NCBI GenBank assembly: GCA_900770225.1
Contig: CAAGJU010000251.1
Location: 1 to 19,503 of the forward strand
DNA from: Lachnospiraceae bacterium
GTDB lineage: Bacteria > Bacillota > Clostridia > Lachnospirales > Lachnospiraceae
Length of the DNA: 19,503 bases
Reading direction: 5' to 3'
The position numbers and the translations under genes are program-made. Positions within the stretch are counted from its first letter, which is position 1; each line of letters begins with the position of its first letter. The notes beneath the pieces were generated by a model that saw only the letters and a list, made by a program, of their open reading frames with translations, was not told where the DNA came from and did no database searches. Of the stretch, positions 6,387-13,272 are shown in pieces.

Positions 6387-7352
6387 ATGTTCTCTAATGT
6401 AACGATTATCGGAGGCGGCGTTCTTGGGACACAGATAGGCTTGATGTGCGCTTATACAGGCCATCATGTGACGTTCTGGCTGCGCAGTGAGGGCTCGATC
6501 GGCAGAACACAGCCGAAAATCGATCATTACAGCGCAGCTATGACGCAGGCTCTGGATCAGGCAAAGGCACTGATCGGCAATCCCATGGGTGCCTATCTCT
6601 ATCCGAGGGGACTTGTTACTGACTGGAAGTCGGCTACACCTGAAAGCATTGATGAACTGAAGGCGGCCTGGGCGAAAAATCAGAAGGATCTCCTGCACAT
6701 CACGCTGGATCTCGCAGAAGCTCTGAAAGATGCGGATATCGTCATCGAAGCGATGACAGAAGACCCGAAGCAGAAGATCGATATTTTTACCCGGATGAAG
6801 GATCTCATGCCAGAGAAAACCATACTCTGCACAAATTCATCGACGCTTCTTCCGAGCATGTTTGCGCAGTATACAGGCAGGCCGGAGAAGTTCTGCTCCC
6901 TGCATTTTGCCAACGAGATATGGAAGTCCAATACAGCGGAGATCATGGGACATCCAGGCACATCACAGGAAACCATCGATCAGGTCATTGCTTTTGCAAG
7001 GGATATCCATATGATTCCGCTCGTTCTTCACAAGGAGCAGCCGGGTTACATACTGAATTCCATGCTTGTGCCTTTCCTGGAATCGGCGGAAATGCTCTGG
7101 GCGAAGGGTGTGGCTGATCCCGAGACCATCGATCTCACATGGAAGCTTGCCACCAATGCGCCGGCCGGACCGTTCCAGATCATGGATATTGTAGGACTGA
7201 AGACCTGCTATGATATTGTTTCCATGAAACCCGAGGCTAAGGATGAAAACTCCGTTGCACACAAAATCAGCGTGATGCTGAAGGAGAAACTCGACAGAGG
7301 CGAGGGCGGTGTCAACAGCGGCAAGGGATTCTATGATTATACAAAGAAGTAA
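6387..7352 (+). CDS. 3-hydroxyacyl-CoA dehydrogenase family protein
   Basis: The 321-aa cytosolic oxidoreductase should interconvert 3-hydroxyacyl-CoA and 3-ketoacyl-CoA with NAD(P). The Rossmann motif is IIGGGVLGTQIG (7-18). Catalytic positions fit the family spacing: Ser152 in TNSSTLLPS, His173 in SLHFANEIW, Glu185 in NTAEIMG and Asn224 in PGYILNSML. The C-terminal helical dimerisation domain (about 215-321) ends with GKGFYDY, usual for the family. The stand-alone length matches 3-hydroxybutyryl-CoA dehydrogenase types. However, HFANEIWKSNT replaces the common HFFNPV, so the substrate may differ from butyrate-pathway Hbd; no other butyrate genes are nearby. AAAGGAGG precedes the start. The nitroreductase gene follows after 62 bp. 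Confidence 0.92.
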   Translation: MFSNVTIIGGGVLGTQIGLMCAYTGHHVTFWLRSEGSIGRTQPKIDHYSAAMTQALDQAKALIGNPMGAYLYPRGLVTDWKSATPESIDELKAAWAKNQKDLLHITLDLAEALKDADIVIEAMTEDPKQKIDIFTRMKDLMPEKTILCTNSSTLLPSMFAQYTGRPEKFCSLHFANEIWKSNTAEIMGHPGTSQETIDQVIAFARDIHMIPLVLHKEQPGYILNSMLVPFLESAEMLWAKGVADPETIDLTWKLATNAPAGPFQIMDIVGLKTCYDIVSMKPEAKDENSVAHKISVMLKEKLDRGEGGVNSGKGFYDYTKK

Positions 7353-7414
7353 ATGATAAATGCATGCACCGAAGAATATGATGCACATGATAGATAAAGG
7401 AGACGAGCAAAATC

Positions 7415-7927
7415 ATGGATTTTTATGAACTGGCAAAAGCGAGGTATTCCTGCCGCAAGCTTTCTGACAAACCTGTAGAGCAGGAGAAGGTACAGAAGAT
7501 TCTGGAAGTGGCACAGGCTGCGCCGACAGCGCACAATATGCAGCCGGAGCATATCTGGGTGATCACCAGACCGGAAGATATTGAGAAGGTTAAAGAGGCA
7601 ACGAGCTGTACGTTCGGAGCCGGACTATTCTTCGTGGTCGGTGCAAAAAATGAAAACAGCTGGGTACGGGATGCTGACGGCAGATCTTTTGCTGATGTGG
7701 ATGCATCGATCATCGGAACGCATATCATGCTGGAAGTGAAGGACCTCGGACTTGATACGACCTGGGTCGGATGGTTTGATCCGAACGTCATGAGAAAGAA
7801 CTTCCCACAGATGGAAGGGTATGATCTGATTGCGATATTCCCGGTCGGTTATGCGCTGTCAGAGGCACATCCGTCACGTCTTCATGAAGACAGAAAAGCG
7901 ATGGATGAGATCGTGAGCTTTCTGTAA
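7415..7927 (+). CDS. Nitroreductase family protein
   Basis: This 170-aa protein belongs to the FMN-dependent nitroreductase superfamily, cytosolic homodimers that reduce nitro compounds, quinones or flavins with NAD(P)H. It begins MDFYELAKARYSCRKLSDKP, where the Arg near position 14 and the RxSxR-like segment bind FMN phosphate. AAPTAHNMQPEHIWVI (35-50) is the second FMN-binding stretch, and DTTWVGWF with IFPVGYA is the conserved C-terminal region. Length fits the short class of the family. GGAGACGAG precedes the start. It lies 62 bp after the dehydrogenase without a visible terminator, so co-transcription is likely. The natural substrate is unknown. Confidence 0.92.
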   Translation: MDFYELAKARYSCRKLSDKPVEQEKVQKILEVAQAAPTAHNMQPEHIWVITRPEDIEKVKEATSCTFGAGLFFVVGAKNENSWVRDADGRSFADVDASIIGTHIMLEVKDLGLDTTWVGWFDPNVMRKNFPQMEGYDLIAIFPVGYALSEAHPSRLHEDRKAMDEIVSFL

Positions 7928-8116
7928 GACTGGACAGATAAGCAGGAGAAAAAGCTGCTGTAGATAATCTGATCAGAGATACGCTATGGGAAGAATTTTA
8001 CAGGAAAGGGAAACTGCTTTATAAGTCCGGCAATAGACTGATGTGAATATGAATCAGTATGGTGAACATCTGATTTCCGTGAACGATACGCTCGAGAAGA
8101 TGTGAGGTAAAAATAG

Positions 8117-9805
8117 ATGGCTATGAATGCAGAAGAACGATATCAGCTCTGGCTCAACAGGCTCCCGCAGGATGATCCGATGCGGAAGGAACTGCTGTCG
8201 ATCAGAGGTAATCAGCAGGAGATTAACGATCGTTTTTATCAGGAGATAGAATTCGGAACGGCGGGACTCAGAGGTATCTGCGGCGCAGGTACGAACCGCA
8301 TGAATCGGCTTACCGTCGGAAGAGCAACACAGGGAATTGCCAGCTATCTGAAGAAATCCGGTGAAGACCTGCAGCGGGGTGTGGCCATCGCCTATGACTG
8401 CAGACATCATTCCCGTGAGTATTCGGAGCTGGCAGCGGAAATCCTCGCCGGCAACGGAATCGCTGTCTGGCTCTTTCCGTCCATGCGGCCGACGCCGGAG
8501 CTCTCCTTTGCCGTGCGGGAACTTCATGCGATCTCCGGTATCAACATGACCGCCAGCCATAATCCGAAGGAATATAACGGATACAAGGTGTATCAGGCGG
8601 ACGGTGCACAGATCTCAGGCGCTGTTTCCGACGGCATGATCAGGGAAATCCGCTCCCTGGATTTATTCGACAGTTTTCCGCGGGTGCCGCTCGCAGAGGG
8701 AATACAGAAGGGACTGATCAGCTACATCGGTGAAGAGATGGATCGGAAGTATCTGGACTACGTGGAAGGCATGCGGCAGCGGCCGGATGATCAGCTCGAT
8801 AAATCAGTGACCGTGGTCTACACGCCTTTAAACGGTGCGGGCAGCATTCCGATGGAGACGGTGGCGCGGGAGATGGGCTATACGGATTTCCATATCGTGC
8901 CGGAGCAGAAGGATCAGGACCCGGATTTCACGACCGTGGGCTACCCCAATCCGGAGGATCCGAAGGGATTCGCGCTGGCGGAGAAACTGGGGCGTGAGCT
9001 CCACGCAGATCTTCTCATTGCCACGGATCCGGACAGCGACCGCATGGCCGTTGAACTTCCGGATGGCCGGGGCGGATTTTATCCTCTGAACGGCAATCAG
9101 ACGGGTGCCATGCTGATCGCCTATATGGCTGAGAGCCAGAAAGAAGCAGGCACGCTCCCGGACAACGGCGCCATGATCAAGTCGATCGTCACCGGCGATA
9201 TGGGCAGGACGATCTGCGAGGCCTACGGAATCCATGTGTTTGAGGCGCTGACAGGGTTCAAAAATATCTGCGGCGTCATTCCGCGCATGGAAAAAGAGGG
9301 ATACCGGTATTTCTTCGCCTATGAGGAGAGTATCGGCTGCGCACCCGGTGAGAAAGTAAGAGACAAGGACGGCATCTGTGCGGGACTCCTGATGATGGAG
9401 ATGGCAGCTTTTTATAAGAAAAAAGGCATGACGCTGGCGGACGCGCTGGATGCGCTCTACCAGAAATACGGCTTTTTCGCGGAGCGCCAGTTTTCCCTCG
9501 TGCGGACGGGACAGGCAGGTGCGGAAGAGATTGCGTCTATCATGCAGAAGGCGAGAGAAGAGAAGCTGGATCATTTTGGCACCTGGAAGGTTGCGGAGAT
9601 GACCGATTATCTGCACGGATGGCAGGATATACCGGCATCCAATGTGCTGAAATTCTGCATGGAGAACGGTGACTGGTTTGCCATGCGGCCGTCCGGGACG
9701 GAGCCAAAGCTGAAATTTTATTTCTATACAAAGGCAGGGAGCAGAGAGGCTGCCCAGCAGAGCGTGGAACTGCTGGAGAAGACTGTAATAGAGCAACTCT
9801 CGTGA
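8117..9805 (+). CDS. Alpha-D-phosphohexomutase (phosphoglucomutase/phosphomannomutase)
   Basis: The 562-aa cytosolic enzyme interconverts hexose 1- and 6-phosphates, feeding cell-wall and polysaccharide sugar nucleotides. The four family signatures are all present: phosphoserine loop TASHNPKEYNGYK with Ser147, metal loop DPDSDR (304-309), sugar-binding EESIG (403-407) and phosphate-binding RPSGTEPKLK (from 524). The N terminus, LWLNRLPQDDPMRKEL and EFGTAGLRG, is that of the longer PgcA-like group of about 560-580 aa, complete here. The start has GAGG 8-9 bases upstream; an in-frame ATG two codons later is less well placed. The gap before it (7928-8116) has no clear promoter. Element C1 follows 34 bp after the stop. 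Confidence 0.95.
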   Translation: MAMNAEERYQLWLNRLPQDDPMRKELLSIRGNQQEINDRFYQEIEFGTAGLRGICGAGTNRMNRLTVGRATQGIASYLKKSGEDLQRGVAIAYDCRHHSREYSELAAEILAGNGIAVWLFPSMRPTPELSFAVRELHAISGINMTASHNPKEYNGYKVYQADGAQISGAVSDGMIREIRSLDLFDSFPRVPLAEGIQKGLISYIGEEMDRKYLDYVEGMRQRPDDQLDKSVTVVYTPLNGAGSIPMETVAREMGYTDFHIVPEQKDQDPDFTTVGYPNPEDPKGFALAEKLGRELHADLLIATDPDSDRMAVELPDGRGGFYPLNGNQTGAMLIAYMAESQKEAGTLPDNGAMIKSIVTGDMGRTICEAYGIHVFEALTGFKNICGVIPRMEKEGYRYFFAYEESIGCAPGEKVRDKDGICAGLLMMEMAAFYKKKGMTLADALDALYQKYGFFAERQFSLVRTGQAGAEEIASIMQKAREEKLDHFGTWKVAEMTDYLHGWQDIPASNVLKFCMENGDWFAMRPSGTEPKLKFYFYTKAGSREAAQQSVELLEKTVIEQLS

Positions 9806-9839
9806 CTTATTGGTACAATTCAGACATTGCAAGAGCCGA

Positions 9840-10082
9840 GGAACCCATGGAGACTCCCAAGCCGAGACCTCCGCAGGCGTCGGTGGTTGGCGAATCCGAG
9901 GCGAAGCCGACGGATGAGCTTACCACCGCTACGCCGAGGACAAGCGAGAGCGGTCAGCTTGTAAGCTCGCTGAAGCTCGCTAACTGCGCTGACAGGCGTC
10001 GCACGTAAGCTTCGAGCTTTCCTTCGGTCGCTCTCAGCAAGTGCTCATCGCTCTGTCGAGGCTGGAAGTCTCCATGGGTTCC
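9840..10082 (-). repeat. Family C palindromic element, copy C1 (expanded)
   Basis: GGAACCCATGGAGACT (9840-9855) is the exact reverse complement of 10067-10082, so the whole 243-bp element can close on a 16-bp stem. The interior 9871-9951, read in reverse, matches C2 and C3 (shared words CGCTCTCGCT, GTCCTCG, GCGGTGGTAAGCTCATCC, AACCACCG). About 105 bp of extra sequence (9952-10059) are not found in the other copies. The outer arms are unrelated in sequence to those of C2 and C3. No coding sequence is evident. The rest of the gap 9806-10185 holds a small hairpin and the tRNA promoter. Confidence 0.85.
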
Positions 10083-10092
10083 GTGTCAGCCA

Positions 10093-10130
10093 AAGCGCGA
10101 ACAGTAACCGCGCTTCCGAAAGACTTTTCA
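10093..10130 (+). terminator. Weak terminator-like hairpin after C1
   Basis: AAGCGCG (10093-10099) pairs with CGCGCTT (10109-10115); a TTTT follows only after 9 bases (10125-10128). It might end transcription from the phosphohexomutase gene, but the distance to the T run argues against it. Confidence 0.3.
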
Positions 10131-10149
10131 AAAAAAATGAAAAAAGGGC

Positions 10150-10178
10150 TTGCTTTTTTATTATGTGTTTGATACTAT
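10150..10178 (+). promoter_or_regulatory. Promoter of tRNA-Glu
   Basis: TTGCTT (10150-10155) and TACTAT (10173-10178) are 17 bp apart. The predicted start, near 10185, almost coincides with the mature tRNA 5' end, so the precursor would have little or no 5' leader. Confidence 0.7.
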
Positions 10179-10185
10179 AGTCAGC

Positions 10186-10257
10186 GGTTGGTTGGTCAAG
10201 CGGCTAAGACGTCGCCCTCTCACGGCGAAAACATGGGTTCGATTCCCATACCAACTG
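10186..10257 (+). tRNA. tRNA-Glu (anticodon CTC)
   Basis: The 72-nt cloverleaf folds fully: acceptor GGTTGGT with ACCAACT (G-U at 1-72), D stem GTC/GAC, anticodon stem TCGCC/GGCGA with loop CTCTCAC (anticodon CTC), 4-nt variable loop, T stem ATGGG/CCCAT with loop TTCGATT. The discriminator base is G (10257). CCA is not encoded. It has its own promoter and terminator. Confidence 0.96.
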
Positions 10258-10261
10258 CGTG

Positions 10262-10293
10262 AAGGCATTCCTCATCAGTGGGGAATGCCTTTT
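10262..10293 (+). terminator. Rho-independent terminator of tRNA-Glu
   Basis: AAGGCATTCC (10262-10271) pairs with GGAATGCCTT (10282-10291), followed by TT. It begins 4 bp after the tRNA. Confidence 0.9.
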
Positions 10294-10294
10294 A

Positions 10295-10434
10295 CTGTAT
10301 CTGCCGACTGCAGGAATCGCGAAGCGATGGAGCCAGTCGGGCTTAATACGGTATCTATCGCTGATTGAAGTATGGGGTTTACTGAATAGCGACGTAGGAG
10401 TACGCAATGCAAATCGGCGCTTAGACTTATACAG
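10295..10434 (+). repeat. Family B hairpin element, copy B2, with a family A-like right end
   Basis: CTGTAT at 10295 and ATACAG at 10429-10434 bound a 140-bp element. Its left half (10304-10346) matches B1, with stems GACTG/CAGTC and ATCGC-GAA-GCGAT; the tip contains GCGAAGC (10319-10325). Its right end, GCGCTTAGACTTATACAG, matches the family A terminus (compare 17189-17205), which links the two families. It fills most of the gap between the tRNA and the next gene. Confidence 0.7.
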
Positions 10435-10483
10435 AATGTGAGTGACATTACATGGCAGCCCCAACAGAGAAGGGAGAACGTGC

Positions 10484-11140
10484 ATGAAATTCAAAGGCGC
10501 AGTTTTTGATATGGACGGTACGCTTCTTGATTCGATGCATGTGTGGGACCAGATCGACGTCGATTTTCTGGCGGCGAGGGGAATCCCGCTCCCGGACGAC
10601 TACCGGGAAGCCGTGAACAAAATGCGCTCCTACGACATCGCGGTTTACACGATCAAAAGGTTTCACCTGAAAGAGAAGCCTGAGGATCTGGTGCAGGAGT
10701 GGATCGATATGGCCATCGATGCGTACAGCCACACACTTCCGCTGAAGGATGGCGTATATGAATATGTATCGGCACTGCACAATGCCGGTGTAAAAATGGC
10801 TGTCGCAACGGCATCTGACAGAGAACTCGTCTATCCGGCACTGAAGAGAACCGGCATCCTGCCGCTGATGGACAGAGTGGTGCTGGCCAATGAAGTGAAA
10901 AACGATAAGGGGTCACCGGATATCTACCTGAAAGCGGCCGCTGATCTCGGCGTCAGTCCGGCGGAATGTGTCGTATATGAGGATATCATCGAGGGAATCC
11001 GCGGGGCGAACGCCGGAGGATTTACGACGGTTGGCATCTGTAATCCGGGTGCCGAACGCACGCAGGAAATCCAGGCTGAAGCAGATCGGTGTATTCAATC
11101 TTTCTGCGAATTGATGGATGATCCGGTCTATGGTGTTTGA
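10484..11140 (+). CDS. HAD-superfamily hydrolase, beta-phosphoglucomutase-like
   Basis: The 218-aa protein is a cytosolic HAD subfamily IA enzyme of the PGMB/phosphatase group. Motif I is VFDMDGTLLDS (Asp9 nucleophile, Asp11), motif II is AVATASD, motif III is the lysine in KNDKGSPDIYLKAA, and motif IV is VVYEDIIEGIRGANAGG. The small helical cap lies between about 17 and 85. Such proteins are sugar-phosphate phosphatases or phosphomutases; the substrate is not readable here. ATG 10484 is chosen over in-frame ATG 10442 because AGGGAGAA precedes it and motif I then sits at the usual distance. The topoisomerase B gene starts 28 bp after its stop, suggesting one operon. Confidence 0.92.
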   Translation: MKFKGAVFDMDGTLLDSMHVWDQIDVDFLAARGIPLPDDYREAVNKMRSYDIAVYTIKRFHLKEKPEDLVQEWIDMAIDAYSHTLPLKDGVYEYVSALHNAGVKMAVATASDRELVYPALKRTGILPLMDRVVLANEVKNDKGSPDIYLKAAADLGVSPAECVVYEDIIEGIRGANAGGFTTVGICNPGAERTQEIQAEADRCIQSFCELMDDPVYGV

Positions 11141-11168
11141 CTATAATAAGCAAAGGAATCAGCAATTT

Positions 11169-13097
11169 ATGGCAGATCGCAACGAATACAGTGAAAAAAG
11201 CATACGTGTGCTCGAGGGTCTTGAGGCTGTCCGGATGCGTCCCGGCATGTATATCGGCAGTACCGGCCGCCGAGGACTGAACCACCTCATCTATGAGATT
11301 GTGGACAACTCCGTGGACGAGCATCTGGCAGGATACTGCACGACCATCCGTGTGACGCTGGAGGCGGACGGATCCTGCACAGTAAAGGATAACGGACGAG
11401 GCATCCCCGTCGGTATGCACGAGACAGGCATGCCGGCGGAGCGTGTCGTTCTGACGACGCTTCATGCGGGCGGTAAATTTGACAACAACGCCTACAAGAC
11501 GTCCGGCGGTCTTCACGGCGTAGGCTCTTCCGTTGTCAATGCGCTTTCAGAGCATATGGACGTGAAGATCTCCCGTGAGGGCAGTATCTGGCACGACAGC
11601 TATGAGCGCGGCGTGCCGGTGCAGCAGCTGGATAAAAATGGTCTGCTCCCCGTCATCGGAAAAACAAAGGAAACGGGAACAGAGATCAATTTCCTGCCCG
11701 ACAGTGAGATTTTTGAGAAGACAAGATTTTCTGAGGAGGACCTGAAGAGCCGGCTTCATGAGACGGCGTATCTGAATCCCGATCTTACGATCGAATATGA
11801 AGATCTCCGTGACGGAAATGACGAGAAAATCACCTTCCACGAACCGGAGGGTATTATCGGGTTTGTCCGCGAGGTCAATAAGAGCGAAGAAGTTCTTCAC
11901 GATCCGGTCTACTTCAAGGGCGAATCGGACGGCATCGTGGTTGAGATCTGTTTTCAGTATGTCCGCTCATTCCAGGAAAATGTGTTCGGCTTCTGCAATA
12001 ACATCTACAATGCCGAAGGCGGCACGCATATCACCGGTTTCAAGACACAGTTCACGCAGGTGATGAACAGCTATGCGCGTGAGATCGGTGTGCTGAAGGA
12101 AAAGGATCCGAATTTTACGGGTTCGGATATCAGAAACGGTATGACAGCCGTCATTTCCATCAAGCATCCGGATCCCCGCTTCGAGGGACAGACGAAGACC
12201 AAGCTCGACAACCCGGATGCGGCAAAGGCCGTTTCCAAGGTCACAGGTGATGAGGTCGTGCGTTATTTTGACCGAAACCTGCCCACCCTGAAGACGATCC
12301 TCGAGTGCGCGGAGCGGTCGGCGAAGATCCGCAGGTCCGAGGAAAAAGCAAAGACGAATATGCTCATGAAGCAGAAATATTCGTTTGACGCCAACGGCAA
12401 GCTCTCCAACTGCGAATCGAGAGATCCGTCCAAATGTGAGATCTTCATCGTCGAGGGAGATTCCGCCGGCGGTTCCGCGAAGATGGGACGGAACAGGATG
12501 TACCAGGCTATTTTTCCGATCAGGGGCAAGATTCTGAACGTGGAGAAGGCGACCATTGACAAGGTTCTGGCCAATGCCGAGATCAAGAGCATGATCAATG
12601 CGTTTGGCTGCGGATTTTCCGAGGGCTACGGCAACGACTTTGATATCTCGAAGCTTCGCTATGACAAGATCATCATTATGGCCGATGCCGATGTCGACGG
12701 TGCGCATATTGCGACGCTGCTGCTTACGCTTTTTTACCGCTTTATGCCCGAGCTGATCTATCAGGGACATGTGTATATCGCCATGCCGCCACTGTACAAG
12801 ACGATTCCGGCCAGAGGCAAGAGCGAGTACCTGTATGACGACAAGGCACTGGAAAAATACAGAAAAAAGCATGCCGGTCAGAAATTCACGCTCCAGCGCT
12901 ATAAAGGTCTCGGTGAGATGGACCCGCAGCAGCTCTGGGATACGACGCTGAATCCGGAGACGAGGCGGATGCGCCGCGTGGGCATCGAGGACGCGAGGAT
13001 GGCCTCTGAGGTGACGGAAGTGCTCATGGGCACCGATGTGCCGCCGCGGAAGAAGTTCATCTACCAGCACGCGAAGGACGCGGAGCTTGACGTATAG
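11169..13097 (+). CDS. parE: Type IIA DNA topoisomerase subunit B (ParE/GyrB type)
   Basis: The 642-aa subunit provides the ATPase and TOPRIM parts of an A2B2 topoisomerase that passes one duplex through another. The GHKL ATPase has EIVDNSVDE (Glu43, Asn47), DNGRGIPVG, TLHAGGKFD and GGLHGVGSSVVNAL. The TOPRIM domain has EGDSAGGSAK and ADADVDGAHI; the C-terminal tail ends KFIYQHAKDAELDV. ATG 11169 is preferred because AAAGGA lies upstream and the family starts near this point; in-frame ATGs at 11118 and 11130 would overlap the HAD gene. The A subunit follows after 175 bp. I favour topoisomerase IV over gyrase because the partner lacks a GyrA box and no dnaA, dnaN or recF is adjacent, but the TOPRIM region is itself GyrB-like, so the symbol is tentative. 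Confidence 0.93.
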   Translation: MADRNEYSEKSIRVLEGLEAVRMRPGMYIGSTGRRGLNHLIYEIVDNSVDEHLAGYCTTIRVTLEADGSCTVKDNGRGIPVGMHETGMPAERVVLTTLHAGGKFDNNAYKTSGGLHGVGSSVVNALSEHMDVKISREGSIWHDSYERGVPVQQLDKNGLLPVIGKTKETGTEINFLPDSEIFEKTRFSEEDLKSRLHETAYLNPDLTIEYEDLRDGNDEKITFHEPEGIIGFVREVNKSEEVLHDPVYFKGESDGIVVEICFQYVRSFQENVFGFCNNIYNAEGGTHITGFKTQFTQVMNSYAREIGVLKEKDPNFTGSDIRNGMTAVISIKHPDPRFEGQTKTKLDNPDAAKAVSKVTGDEVVRYFDRNLPTLKTILECAERSAKIRRSEEKAKTNMLMKQKYSFDANGKLSNCESRDPSKCEIFIVEGDSAGGSAKMGRNRMYQAIFPIRGKILNVEKATIDKVLANAEIKSMINAFGCGFSEGYGNDFDISKLRYDKIIIMADADVDGAHIATLLLTLFYRFMPELIYQGHVYIAMPPLYKTIPARGKSEYLYDDKALEKYRKKHAGQKFTLQRYKGLGEMDPQQLWDTTLNPETRRMRRVGIEDARMASEVTEVLMGTDVPPRKKFIYQHAKDAELDV

Positions 13098-13272
13098 TAG
13101 CGTGTGATGCAGAAAACCTGACGGATGACTGCGCATATTGAAAAGCCCTGGCAGACAAGAATCGATGGAGTGGTCATTTCAGTACAGTGAGAAAATTTAA
13201 CGGGAATAAAGATATGCCAGGGTAAGGCATATTCACACGATTGTAAACCGTAAGACAACAGGAGACAGATGC

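Noticed and set aside
8049..8105. An 18-codon leader-peptide-like frame before the phosphohexomutase
   Set aside because: It lacks a ribosome binding site, has no run of regulatory codons, and there is no attenuator hairpin after it.
13146..13222. CCCTGGCA/TGCCAGGG inverted repeat between the topoisomerase genes
   Set aside because: The 61-nt separation and lack of a T run make termination or operator function unsupported.
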